DNA of 63,089 bases from Sphingobium abikonense NBRC 16140 (GTDB lineage: Bacteria > Pseudomonadota > Alphaproteobacteria > Sphingomonadales > Sphingomonadaceae), in assembly GCF_001598335.1 (NCBI RefSeq), contig NZ_BCYT01000020.1:1-63089 (forward strand). Direction: 5' to 3'. Below, in pieces: positions 24,302-33,473 of the stretch. Every line of letters begins with the position of its first letter. Positions within the stretch are counted from its first letter, which is position 1. The notes below the pieces were generated by a model, which saw only the letters and a list, made by a program, of their open reading frames with translations, had not been told where the DNA came from and did not search any database. A program made the position numbers and the translations under genes.

Positions 24302-25395
24302 TCCACTGGCTCTCATCCTTCGTCTTGCTCGCCTGTGCGCTGATGCCGCTTGGCATTGCCATGAGCCCGTCCGCCCACGCAGCGCAGATTTGCGCGGCGG
24401 ACCTCAACGGCAATGGCGATGCCGCCGATGAGGGGGAGATGGCGCAGTGCCTGGCAACCGCGGACGGTGGCACGCTCTGCCCGATTGGCCAGGTCGACTG
24501 CGTGACCGACGCGCAGGGCGGCTACGCCTGTCCGCTTGGAGCCGCTTTTGCCTGCTACACACCGACGACTGGGGGCGTGCCGGCCTGCTCGCCCAATAGC
24601 TGTATCGATACCGCTGCCACGCCGATCGATAATGAGGAAGTCGTCGATGATCCAGGCGCACCCAATGACGGGCCGGTCGATGCCGACGGCAATTGTCTTG
24701 GCACCATCGAGATATTCGGCGGGCGGGCGCTGCGTTGCCGGCCACCCGGCGCCAGCGTCACCTTCCAGAATTGCTGCAAGGACAAGGGCAAGATCGTGAA
24801 GGACGGGATGGGCGGCTCGCTCACCTCGATCACCACCAAGATCGCGATCGCCAAGGGCGTCTTCACGGGCGTGAAAGCGGCCTATACCGCCTTCAAGGCC
24901 GGAGCGACAGCGGGCGAAGCAGCCTCGGCGGGCGCCCATGCGATCATCGTCGGCATCGATCCCACCTCGATCGCGATCAGCCTGGCCATCAACTATATGA
25001 TCGAGGTGCTGCTCCAGGGCTGCGACCAACAGGATATGGAGACCGGCATGCTGCGCGGCTCGGGCATGTGCCATGAGGTCGGCACCTATTGCTCATCCAG
25101 TATCCTTGGCATCTGCATCCAGAAGGCGCGCGGTCACTGCTGCTTCAACACCAGGCTCGGCCGCATCATCCAGGAGCAGGGCCGCCCCCAGCTGGCGGCC
25201 TTCAACAGCCTTGGCTGGGGTACGCCCGAACATCCCTATTGCCGCGGCTTTTCCGCCGAAGAGTTCCAGGCGCTCGATTTCAGCCGAATGGACCTCTCCG
25301 AATATTATTCGGACATCGAAGCCCGCGCCCAATCCGACATTCAGATCGACATGAAGGAGAAGATCGATGCGACGCTCAGCATCATCCACCCCTGA
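24298..25395 (+). CDS. traN: TraN C-terminal module as a separate secreted protein
   Basis: A 365-aa protein with its own signal peptide (SSFVLLACALMPLGIAMSPS to about residue 28). After a Cys-rich spacer and a hydrophobic region comes the conserved TraN end: EVGTYCSSSILGICIQKARG, HCCFNTRLGRIIQEQGRPQL and GWGTPEHPYCRGFSAEEFQA. Together with the previous gene it makes up the parts of one long TraN (643 plus 365 aa). The ATGA overlap and the new signal peptide argue for a genuine split rather than a frameshift. Confidence 0.83.
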   Translation: MIHWLSSFVLLACALMPLGIAMSPSAHAAQICAADLNGNGDAADEGEMAQCLATADGGTLCPIGQVDCVTDAQGGYACPLGAAFACYTPTTGGVPACSPNSCIDTAATPIDNEEVVDDPGAPNDGPVDADGNCLGTIEIFGGRALRCRPPGASVTFQNCCKDKGKIVKDGMGGSLTSITTKIAIAKGVFTGVKAAYTAFKAGATAGEAASAGAHAIIVGIDPTSIAISLAINYMIEVLLQGCDQQDMETGMLRGSGMCHEVGTYCSSSILGICIQKARGHCCFNTRLGRIIQEQGRPQLAAFNSLGWGTPEHPYCRGFSAEEFQALDFSRMDLSEYYSDIEARAQSDIQIDMKEKIDATLSIIHP

Positions 25396-26203
25396 ACGGC
25401 TGCTGTGCGCCGGTGCCGTAGCCGCGCTCTGTGCCGCCAGCCCTGCGCTGGCGGCACAGAGCGGCCCGAGCACCAGCGACAGCCAACTGCTGGCATCGGA
25501 CCGCCCCACAATTTCTGGTCCAACCGGCATTCCCGAACCATCGCAGCCCATGCGCCGCCGCGCGTTCGAAGCGATGCGGCAAAAGGGCCGCTTTTCACAA
25601 ATCGAGGCGCGGGCGCGGGAGGACCGGGAGAACGCCAGGCTGCGCATGGCGGCCGAGCATGACGCCATGCAAGCCCGCCTTTACGAAGCCCTCGGCCTCG
25701 CCGCGCCGATTGATACCAAAAAGTCAAAGGACGGGCACGCGGCGCCTTCGGCAAAGAACTGGGTGCCGATGCTGTTCGCCTCTTCATCCATGCCGCTTCA
25801 GACCCTGCGCAACTACGCCGCGCAGCTCGAAACAGTGGGCGGGGTCATCGCTTTTCGCGGCGTCCCTGGGGGCCTGACCAAAATCGGCCCAATGGCGAAA
25901 CTGACAGCGCAGATCCTTCGCGTCGATCCGGGCTGCGAAGGCCCGGCCTGCACGATGCGCAATGTCCAGATCGTCGTCGACCCGATCCTCTTCCGCCAGC
26001 ACGGCGTAGCCCAAGTTCCCGCATTCGCCATGGTGCCGGGCGATCCCACCCTTCCCTATTGCGAGCGCGACGAGGAGGTTGCGCCCCGCGCCAGCCATCT
26101 CGTCTTTGGCGACGCGGCCCTTTCAGGACTGATGGACGAATATGCCCGCCTCGGCGGCAAGGAGGAGGTCCGCGATGCTGCGTCTCGCCTGTCTCGCCGC
26201 TAG
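25367..26203 (+). CDS. trbC: type-F pilus assembly protein TrbC
   Basis: ATG 25367, behind AAGGAG 7 nt upstream, lies inside the end of the second traN part. The 278-aa protein has a signal peptide (RLLCAGAVAALCAASPALA), a charged helix (FEAMRQKGRFSQIEARARED), then the TrbC domain with PMLFASSSMPLQTLRNYAAQ, GGVIAFRGVPGGL and QIVVDPILFRQHGVAQVPAF. In F, TrbC is a periplasmic assembly factor that interacts with TraW. Confidence 0.9.
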   Translation: MRRSASSTPERLLCAGAVAALCAASPALAAQSGPSTSDSQLLASDRPTISGPTGIPEPSQPMRRRAFEAMRQKGRFSQIEARAREDRENARLRMAAEHDAMQARLYEALGLAAPIDTKKSKDGHAAPSAKNWVPMLFASSSMPLQTLRNYAAQLETVGGVIAFRGVPGGLTKIGPMAKLTAQILRVDPGCEGPACTMRNVQIVVDPILFRQHGVAQVPAFAMVPGDPTLPYCERDEEVAPRASHLVFGDAALSGLMDEYARLGGKEEVRDAASRLSRR

Positions 26204-26774
26204 ACGGCTCTGGCCTGCTCTCAAGGTCCTGCCCATCCAGGCGGCCCGCGCGCTGGGCGGAGCGGTCGGGAACCAGCCTGCCGACAACAGGCGACTGACC
26301 CTGAACCTCGCGGTCATCCTGCCGATCGCAACGCTTACCTGGCTCGGCCTGCCGGGCGTAACGCTCGTCATGAGTCCGTCGATCGACGCCTGGGCCGTGC
26401 GACGTGCACCTGGAACGATCCGCAAGAGCGATCTCGTCGAGTTCATGCTCTCCCATCCCATCGCAGGCCCGAAGCCGGTGAGCGTTACCAAGCGGGCGCT
26501 GTGCCTCCCCGGCGAGCGCCTCCGCGAAATCGAGCGGCTTTCGGTCGACGGCCGGGAAGGCACCCGTGGCTGGTATTATTGTGGCCGCACCTTCCTCGGC
26601 GCTAGCCGCCCCTTCGGCCGCGACGGCCGCCCCCTTCCGCATCTGCGCTGGGGCGATCGGCCGATCCCTTCGGGCTATATCTATGTCGGTTCCGACCACG
26701 CCGGAGGGTTTGACAGCCGCTATTTCGGGCCGGTCAGGCTCGATCGCCTCACCCGTATGGAGCGCATCCTGTGA
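26175..26774 (+). CDS. S26-family signal peptidase (TraF/TrhF type)
   Basis: ATG 26175 behind AAGGAGG. The 199-aa protein has a membrane helix (LNLAVILPIATLTWLGLP), then the S26 set: VMSPSIDAWAV with catalytic Ser in SPS, and SVTKRALCLPGE with catalytic Lys, plus GYIYVGSDHAGGFDSRYFGP. In RP4 (TraF) and R27 (TrhF) this peptidase processes and cyclises the pilin. It overlaps trbC and the next gene. It should not be confused with the F-type TraF encoded directly downstream. Confidence 0.88.
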   Translation: MLRLACLAARRLWPALKVLPIQAARALGGAVGNQPADNRRLTLNLAVILPIATLTWLGLPGVTLVMSPSIDAWAVRRAPGTIRKSDLVEFMLSHPIAGPKPVSVTKRALCLPGERLREIERLSVDGREGTRGWYYCGRTFLGASRPFGRDGRPLPHLRWGDRPIPSGYIYVGSDHAGGFDSRYFGPVRLDRLTRMERIL

Positions 26775-27619
26775 AGCGCGCGCTCGTTCTGCTGGCCGTG
26801 GCTGGCCTGCTGCTCCCAACGGCAGCCGTTGCGGCGGACACGATCCGGCAAGGCTACTGGTGGTATCGCCCGAAGGCCGATCCCGCCGAGACGCCGCCCG
26901 ATGATGTGCCGCCAGCGCCCGTCATTCCGCCTATGGCCGAACTCGCCCGATGGAGTCCGCCACGGATCGCCAAGCTGATCGCCGACCAGCGCGACTATGC
27001 AGCAACCGTCCTTACCGTCGAGGCGGTGTCCGATTTTTGGCGTTTGGAGGATTTTGCGCGCCGCAAGGCGCGGGCTTTTGCCGGCGTCACCCAGTTGGCG
27101 ATGCTCGCCCATCCGGAGCTCAACGCCAAATCCGCCAATCCCATGATCGGCGACGCCCGCGATGCACTCAGCGCACAGAAGGATGCGGTGCGCCGCTCCT
27201 ATCTCCGCTCGCGCGGCCCGGAATTCGCGCTCGTCATGTTCTCGCGCACTTCCTGCGGCTATTGCCGGGTGCAATGGCCGATCATTCAGCGCTTCCAGGA
27301 GGAAACAGGCTGGCAGATCATCCGCGAGGATCTCGACCGGCGACCGGAACTCGGCGCCCGCTTTGGCGTCGAGGTGACGCCGACCACCATGGTCATCCGC
27401 CGCAATTCCGCGCAGCGCATGGTCATCGCCAATGGGGTCGAAGCTTTCCCGACGCTCATCCAGACTGCCTATCAGGCGGTAAAATTGCTCTCGGGCGACA
27501 TCAGGCCCGAACAGTTCCTCACGGGCGCCGGCGAAGAGAATGGCTTCTTCGACGCGCTGGCCAATGGCCCGGTCGCGGCTGCTGATCCGATGGCAAATCC
27601 AGGCGGGAGCCGCCCGTGA
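26771..27619 (+). CDS. traF: type-F pilus assembly protein TraF (thioredoxin-like)
   Basis: A 282-aa exported protein: signal peptide (ALVLLAVAGLLLPTAAVAA), GYWWYRPKADP, a helical middle (FWRLEDFARRKARAFAGVTQ), then a thioredoxin fold with FSRTSCGYCRVQWP (active CGYC, unlike F TraF, which lacks the pair) and VTPTTMVI (cis-Pro). It assists periplasmic folding and pilus assembly. Both ends overlap their neighbours by 4 nt. Confidence 0.9.
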   Translation: MKRALVLLAVAGLLLPTAAVAADTIRQGYWWYRPKADPAETPPDDVPPAPVIPPMAELARWSPPRIAKLIADQRDYAATVLTVEAVSDFWRLEDFARRKARAFAGVTQLAMLAHPELNAKSANPMIGDARDALSAQKDAVRRSYLRSRGPEFALVMFSRTSCGYCRVQWPIIQRFQEETGWQIIREDLDRRPELGARFGVEVTPTTMVIRRNSAQRMVIANGVEAFPTLIQTAYQAVKLLSGDIRPEQFLTGAGEENGFFDALANGPVAAADPMANPGGSRP

Positions 27620-28218
27620 GAGTCCGTCCCCTCGGAACATGTATAGCGCTCCTGGGTTCGTTGCCGCTCTCGGTCCACGCTCAGCTGGACCGGGCGAAGC
27701 CTGACCGGGTTCAAGCCGCCCGCGCCGCTATCCATCCGGTGTCCAGCGCCCGCGAAATGCAGGGCTGGCTCGCCCGTGTTCCTCGAACCGTTGATTATCC
27801 GCCGGATTTCGAAGCAGCGTTGCAAGGCCAGGGTGCCGCGTTCGTCATCGAGATGAGCACCGCGCCAGGCTGTCTGCCATGCGGCGATCTCTGGTCGAAA
27901 CTTCACGCGCTCAAAGTCCGATATGGTCTGACGGTCCGGCCGCTCGGCAGGGACCAGGCGATGCTCCGCTCAGGACGGCTCGGTCTCCCCTGGATCGGCC
28001 ATCCCGTCGCCTGGCTTCGACCCGTGTCCGATGAGACCCGCACCCTGCCGATCGCGATCGGAACGGATCACGCGGCCAATCTCGCGCGCAACATTTATCT
28101 CGGGATCAAGATGCAGACCGGCGTGCGGGCGGCGGTCGGCGTACGCGCGATGGCAAAGTTCACCGGTATCGTCAGCGCTCCGGCGCCCTCTCAAACAATC
28201 AGCAAAGTGAAGGACTGA
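27616..28218 (+). CDS. thioredoxin-like periplasmic protein (TrbB-like position)
   Basis: A 200-aa protein with signal peptide (LGTCIALLGSLPLSVHA), AREMQGWLARVPRT and EMSTAPGCLPCGDLWSKL, a CLPC redox pair, then LPWIGHPVAWL in the place of the cis-Pro loop. It resembles TrbB/DsbC-like factors of F-type operons but is not closely recognisable. It would be the third thiol-redox protein of the operon after DsbC and TraF. Confidence 0.7.
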   Translation: MRVRPLGTCIALLGSLPLSVHAQLDRAKPDRVQAARAAIHPVSSAREMQGWLARVPRTVDYPPDFEAALQGQGAAFVIEMSTAPGCLPCGDLWSKLHALKVRYGLTVRPLGRDQAMLRSGRLGLPWIGHPVAWLRPVSDETRTLPIAIGTDHAANLARNIYLGIKMQTGVRAAVGVRAMAKFTGIVSAPAPSQTISKVKD

Positions 28219-28271
28219 GCAATGGCGGGCTCTGACCTTCACTCCACTTCCCCAAACCCCTGGAGTCCGCC

Positions 28272-29732
28272 ATGGCCGATCGCTGCACCCCTGCCCGTTT
28301 GCATCTGACATTCCGTGCGCGACCCGGTCGCTGGACCGCGCTGCTTGCCACGCTCCTCGCGAGTTGCGGCACCATGGCGCCTGCCCACGCCCAAAGCTGG
28401 GCGGAACATTGGTTCGACAATGTGACCTATACCAGCCCCGGCAGCTTCGAGGACCAGACGCGCGGCTATGTGACGGCCGGCGGCATGTCGGGCCGGATCG
28501 ATGTCCATAGCGACTATCTGATGAGTCTCACCATGCCCAAGGTGAAGGCAGGCTGCGGCGGCATCGACATGTTCCTCGGAGGCATGTCCTTCCTCGATCC
28601 CGACTATCTCGTCCAGAAGTTGGAAAGCATCCTTCAGGCCGCGCCCGCTGTCGCCTTCCAATATCTGCTCGAGACGCTCGACGAGAAGATGGGGAACATC
28701 ATCTCGAAGATGGAGGCGGCCACCAATTTTCTCAATTCCATCCAGGTCAACGACTGCCGTCTTGCCAACCGGATGGTCCAGATCGCCAAGGGCGATGATA
28801 ATATGTCGGGCATCATCGAGGAGATGACCGGCTACAAGTCGGTAAAGGAAGGCTACGCCAAAAGCTATCAGCAGAGCCGCGAGAAGATCCAGGCAAACGG
28901 GAACAGCCCGACCGAGGATTTGAAGGACGCGCTCGCCAACTGCCCGGCCGAAGTCACCGACATCTTCCGCACCGGGTCGCTGCTCTCGCATGCCGCTGCC
29001 CGCGTAGGCGCCGCCGATTGGGCGAGCGTCATGCGCGCGCGCGTGGGCGACGTCTATATGCGCTGGGACGCGACCGACAAAGTTCCTCTCTTCTCGGCCA
29101 TCCCCGCCTGCGCCGGACAGGACACCGAATCTTCGGAGGATTTTCTGAGCGGTCGGGTCATGCGCCGCGCCCTCAACATGCCCGCGACCGCCGCCGACTG
29201 CACGCAGGACGGAGCCAAGGGCGCGCTGGCCCTCACCCGCGAGCGCATGACCTCGATCGCCGAGAAGATCAGGACGCGCGCCGCTCTGACAGCCGAGGAG
29301 CGGCAGTTCGTCGCCAATGTGAGGACCCTTCCCGTCTATCGAATGCTCGAATGGGGCGTGCGCCAAGACGTGGTCGACTCGGTTATCGGCGATACCGACG
29401 AACTGGTCGCGCTGACGCTTGCCTATCAGATGCTGAACGACCTTACCCGCAGCATCGATTTTGCGATCTCCAATGCCGAACGCGGCACCAGCGCGGCAGG
29501 CGCCGCCGATGGGACGAGCGCCAACATCTGCCAGACCCGGATCCTTACAAAGGGCATCGAGCAACTGCGCGACCTGCGCGAAGAGGTGCTCCGCCAGCGC
29601 GCGCAAATGCGCCAATCCTATATGGCGGCGCTTTCCCAGGCGAACCTTTCGACGGGCTATGCCGGCCTCATCCGCCAGCGCGACCGGGACGCGCGTGACG
29701 CCGCCGGCACCGCCGCCAGCCGCAACCGCTGA
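28272..29732 (+). CDS. traH: type-F conjugation protein TraH
   Basis: A 486-aa exported protein. After a signal peptide (ALLATLLASCGTMAPAHAQS) come MFLGGMSFLDPDYLVQKLES, CRLANRMVQIA, FRTGSLL and ALTLAYQMLNDL, then a C-terminal coiled coil (RDLREEVLRQRAQMRQSYM). TraH is a periplasmic/outer-membrane factor for pilus extension. A 53-bp gap separates it from the preceding gene, one of the few gaps in the operon. Confidence 0.92.
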   Translation: MADRCTPARLHLTFRARPGRWTALLATLLASCGTMAPAHAQSWAEHWFDNVTYTSPGSFEDQTRGYVTAGGMSGRIDVHSDYLMSLTMPKVKAGCGGIDMFLGGMSFLDPDYLVQKLESILQAAPAVAFQYLLETLDEKMGNIISKMEAATNFLNSIQVNDCRLANRMVQIAKGDDNMSGIIEEMTGYKSVKEGYAKSYQQSREKIQANGNSPTEDLKDALANCPAEVTDIFRTGSLLSHAAARVGAADWASVMRARVGDVYMRWDATDKVPLFSAIPACAGQDTESSEDFLSGRVMRRALNMPATAADCTQDGAKGALALTRERMTSIAEKIRTRAALTAEERQFVANVRTLPVYRMLEWGVRQDVVDSVIGDTDELVALTLAYQMLNDLTRSIDFAISNAERGTSAAGAADGTSANICQTRILTKGIEQLRDLREEVLRQRAQMRQSYMAALSQANLSTGYAGLIRQRDRDARDAAGTAASRNR

Positions 29733-29744
29733 AGGATCGATACC

Positions 29745-32700
29745 ATGCGTCGCATGATCCGCTTGCCCGCGCTGATTGGCAGTCTCGCCAGCTTGTTCGT
29801 CGCCTCCCCCGCTTATGCCCTGGAAACAAGCTTCCACACCTATGACGGCTTTGCCGAGACTGTGGATGCCTTTCGGCTCGTATCGATGATCTTTGCCGAT
29901 CCGCGCTACGAGACGCTGGTGCTGATCGTCGCGGTCGTCGGAATGGCGCTTGGCGCGGTGCTCGCCATGATCCGTGGCACGGGCATGGGGCTGGTTGCTT
30001 TTGGCCTCCAGATGCTGGTTGGCATCGGGCTGTTCGTCGGCCTTGTTGCGACGACGGGCACCGTCGATGTCTATGATCGGGTGCGCAACGCCTATCAGCC
30101 GGTCGGAGACGTTCCCAATCTCATAGTTCTGGTGGCGGGCGTCACCAACATGATGGAACGGGCGCTCGCCGAGACGATCGACGACAATACGCTCGACCCG
30201 CATGCCAAGCTCGAGTTCGGCGCGGGCGGCCATGCGTTCGATCTGTTTCTCAATGCTGTAAGCCCGCGCGGGCCGATGACCGATGCGTTTCTCGATGCGA
30301 CGATCATGGATTATGTCCGCCAATGCTATCCGGTCGCCCGTGTCTCTCCGGCCTACGGCATCGATGACGACCAGCTTTTCCGTACCAGTTCGGACCTCCC
30401 CTCATCCTTCGCCGCGATGGCGGGGCCGTCGACCTTCAGCACCGTCTTCACCGCCTCGGACAAGGGCGGAACGACGGTCAGCTGCAACGAGGCCTGGACG
30501 CATATCGCCGACCGGCTCTCCGACCCGGCGATCTTCGAGGGCTATTCCTCTCAGGTCTGCCAGCGCACCGGCTATGACATCGCCAAGGCGGATCAACTTG
30601 CGCGCTGCCGCAGCAATCTGGCTGAGATGGGTGACATGATGCTGGGAACGCCGCTCACCGTCCAGGCCTTCTTCACCAACCTCCTGCTTGGAAACAGCGT
30701 GGGCGATGTACTGTTCGAGGACAGCCCAGCGACGGCCGCTCGCGTCATGGCCAATCGCGCGGTGGTGGCGGGCGGCCTTGCCACCATGTCGACCGCCAAT
30801 GAATGGATGCCGACGATCCGGGCCACGGTGTTCGGGATCATGCTCTTCATGATGCCGATCGCGCTGCTGTTCATCCTCACCCCGATCAACCTGCGGGTCG
30901 CGAGCTTTGCGCTGGGCCTCTTCGTGTTCGTGGCGCTCTGGGGCGTCATCGACGCAGGCATCTATCAACTGACCCTGGGACGCGCGATGGCGGTCTTGGC
31001 CGAGATGCGCTCCAGTCATGTTTCGGCCACGACCTGGATGCTTGCCCCCTCCTCCGCAATGAAGGCGCTCGCCATTTTCGGCAGCTTCCGCACGGCGGCG
31101 GCAGGCCTTGCCGGTGCCTTCGTGTTCACGGTGTTCCGCTTCTCGGGCAACGTTTTCTCGTCTTTCACCGGCGGGTCGCTCGGGGTACAGGCCCAGGGAT
31201 CGGCGGCGGCGGCGGGGGTCTCGACCACAGAAGGCTTCGCCTCGGCGCTGGAGGCCCAAGCCTCCGCCATGGGCACAGGCAGCCGCCGCTCGGCCGCTTC
31301 GGGGTTCGGGGATTTTGGTGAGCGCTCGACCTTCGGCACCAACCGCAGCTTCGGCGCGGCGGGTGCCGTCGACGCAGCACATGGCGGTGGGGCACCGGGC
31401 AGTGCGGCGATGGGTCTGGGATCGATCGACGCCGCCCGCGAACTGGGCGGCCTTGCGCCCGCCCTGCACGGCCGAGACCTCAACGATCCGGCGACGGCCA
31501 GCGCTGTGAGCGCCGCTGCGGCGACCGGCGCGATCCATAATTTTGCCGAGAAGGATGCTCTGCGCAGTCTTGGAACCAGCTATTTCGGGAAAGGCGAAGC
31601 GGGCGAGAAGGCATTTGGCGCTTTCACCCAAGGTCTGGTCCAGTGGCGGGCTTTCGGCGACACCCGCGCCTATGGCATGATGATGCAGGCGGCGACGCGG
31701 CACTTCGAGCGCGGCGGATATTCTCCGCAGGACGCGGCGCTCAAGGCAAGCGGCGTCATCGCAGAGGCAAGCGCCGATCCCACCTTCGCCAAGCTCATCG
31801 CCAACAGCTATGCGCAGGAGGAGATGTTGCGCAATGATCTGACCTCGGCCCAGGTCCAGGTTGGCGCCATGGAGGGCCGTCGCGATTATGCGGGTGACCG
31901 GGTCACCCAGGTGGAACGGCGCAATGTCGCGACCGAACAGGCCCATCGGACGGGCGGCAACGAGGGTCAGCGCGACGCCGCAGGCATGCTCGGTCTTCCT
32001 GTTGATGAAATGAGTCGCCGCATCGCCTTCATCAATGCTCTCTCCGGCGAAGCGCGCTCCTCCGCCATCACCCAACTCTCCCGCGCTACTGGCCGCAATG
32101 AGGCCCAAGTCACCAAGGCCCTCGAAACCTATCGGGCGGCGACCGATCTTGGCACGGCGGATGGGGCGACGGCCGAAGCCGCGCGCGAAGGCACCAGCGT
32201 TTACGGTCGGACCCGGGAGGCCGCCGGCTACGATTTTGCCGAGCGGTCGGGCAAGCTCGACGCCCAGAAGGAGATCGGGCATGACGGCACGCGCGGCGCC
32301 GCCCGGATCGGCGAGCAGCGGCGTCAGTCGGAGAGTTTCGGTTTCGCGCAAGGTGCCGAGGCGGCCGGCATGTCGACGCGCGAGGCCGCCCGCCTCGACA
32401 GCTTCATTCGGGCGCTGGCGGATACGAGTGGCAATCAGCTCGACATGGCGGAAGGCGGCGCTGAAGGCATCGCCGACCGGGCACGAAACGTCCGGATGAC
32501 CAGCATTGTCGAGCGCGAGCGTCTGTCACGTATGCAGGCGCTCTTGCGGGCCAACGGCATCGAAATGAGCAAGCGCCAGATCGCCATGGACCAGAATGGC
32601 GATTTCAGGATGAATCTCACCCCGGCGACGGCCGCCCAGATGTGGCAGGCCGGCCTGCTCAACGAGAGCCAGCTCGGCGCGGTCGCCAATGGCGGCCATG

Positions 32701-33473
32701 CCCGCTTCAGCTTGGCTCATAATGACCTCCTCGTTTCGAGCAGCGCAGGGTTCGCAAAATCGGCTCGCAACGACACAAGCACGCGGTTCGAGGCGGGCAA
32801 GCAGGCTGGACCCGACACGATCGAGCATTTCATGGGCGGTGGTGCCGAAGGTCACGCCGCCATGGCGAATTGGCTCAAGGGCGGGTTCGAGATGGACCGG
32901 AAGGGCAATTGGCGCTTGAAGCCGCAAATAGCGGACACGCTACAGCGCGATGTGCAGGCCATTATTTCGCAGACAGGGTGGGATCGCTCAATCGCCCGAT
33001 TTGCACAGGATCAGAACACGTTCAGCATATCAGCGCAGGGCGAGATTGGAGGTTCAACATCGAGTGGGCGCAGCCAAAGCCGCAAATCGCAACCGAATGC
33101 TGCCGCTGGCCGAGTGAGCGGATCAATCGGTTTTTCAAGCCAGGAGACAGGATCGACCAACGAAGTTGCTAGCGCTCAACTCAACGTAGTGAATTATGAT
33201 GTCCGCCAGGCAATTTCAAATGCCGAGCAGGCTGCCTCCAAATCCGGGAACCCCGCGGATGCGTTCGCCGGTCACCTTGCAACCGATATTCTTGGTCCGC
33301 AGGGCTTGCGGAATAGATATTTGCGCGAAGCAGATAGCGGTCGCGGCACCACAGACATTAGCGCGCCTGTCACATCTCTGGAGCAATCGTCGATCCTTCG
33401 CACAGGCCGCCTTTCGACAGATCTCGGGCACGGACCAACGGATGGAAATCCAGCGTTTAAGACCCGCGATTGA
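29745..33473 (+). CDS. traG: conjugation protein TraG (mating-pair stabilisation)
   Basis: At 1242 aa it has the TraG layout. The N-terminal ~470 residues hold a leader and several membrane helices (LIVAVVGMALGAVLAMIRG, FGIMLFMMPIALLFILTPIN, FALGLFVFVALWGVI); this part assembles the pilus. The rest is periplasmic or translocated, rich in Gly/Ala and long helices. In F and SXT the TraG C-terminus stabilises mating pairs and is read by the entry-exclusion protein. From about 32,900 the base composition becomes more AT-rich than the rest of the gene. The 3' end overlaps a convergent gene by 17 bp. Confidence 0.92.
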   Translation: MRRMIRLPALIGSLASLFVASPAYALETSFHTYDGFAETVDAFRLVSMIFADPRYETLVLIVAVVGMALGAVLAMIRGTGMGLVAFGLQMLVGIGLFVGLVATTGTVDVYDRVRNAYQPVGDVPNLIVLVAGVTNMMERALAETIDDNTLDPHAKLEFGAGGHAFDLFLNAVSPRGPMTDAFLDATIMDYVRQCYPVARVSPAYGIDDDQLFRTSSDLPSSFAAMAGPSTFSTVFTASDKGGTTVSCNEAWTHIADRLSDPAIFEGYSSQVCQRTGYDIAKADQLARCRSNLAEMGDMMLGTPLTVQAFFTNLLLGNSVGDVLFEDSPATAARVMANRAVVAGGLATMSTANEWMPTIRATVFGIMLFMMPIALLFILTPINLRVASFALGLFVFVALWGVIDAGIYQLTLGRAMAVLAEMRSSHVSATTWMLAPSSAMKALAIFGSFRTAAAGLAGAFVFTVFRFSGNVFSSFTGGSLGVQAQGSAAAAGVSTTEGFASALEAQASAMGTGSRRSAASGFGDFGERSTFGTNRSFGAAGAVDAAHGGGAPGSAAMGLGSIDAARELGGLAPALHGRDLNDPATASAVSAAAATGAIHNFAEKDALRSLGTSYFGKGEAGEKAFGAFTQGLVQWRAFGDTRAYGMMMQAATRHFERGGYSPQDAALKASGVIAEASADPTFAKLIANSYAQEEMLRNDLTSAQVQVGAMEGRRDYAGDRVTQVERRNVATEQAHRTGGNEGQRDAAGMLGLPVDEMSRRIAFINALSGEARSSAITQLSRATGRNEAQVTKALETYRAATDLGTADGATAEAAREGTSVYGRTREAAGYDFAERSGKLDAQKEIGHDGTRGAARIGEQRRQSESFGFAQGAEAAGMSTREAARLDSFIRALADTSGNQLDMAEGGAEGIADRARNVRMTSIVERERLSRMQALLRANGIEMSKRQIAMDQNGDFRMNLTPATAAQMWQAGLLNESQLGAVANGGHARFSLAHNDLLVSSSAGFAKSARNDTSTRFEAGKQAGPDTIEHFMGGGAEGHAAMANWLKGGFEMDRKGNWRLKPQIADTLQRDVQAIISQTGWDRSIARFAQDQNTFSISAQGEIGGSTSSGRSQSRKSQPNAAAGRVSGSIGFSSQETGSTNEVASAQLNVVNYDVRQAISNAEQAASKSGNPADAFAGHLATDILGPQGLRNRYLREADSGRGTTDISAPVTSLEQSSILRTGRLSTDLGHGPTDGNPAFKTRD

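Noticed and set aside
28239..30323. 694-codon minus-strand ORF opposite traH and traG
   Set aside because: It is a shadow in GC-rich DNA: repetitive His/Arg/Gly composition, no domain, and the plus strand carries clear TraH and TraG.
30402..32351. 649-codon minus-strand ORF inside traG
   Set aside because: Arg/Gly/Ala-rich antisense frame of a real gene; no start signal or domain.
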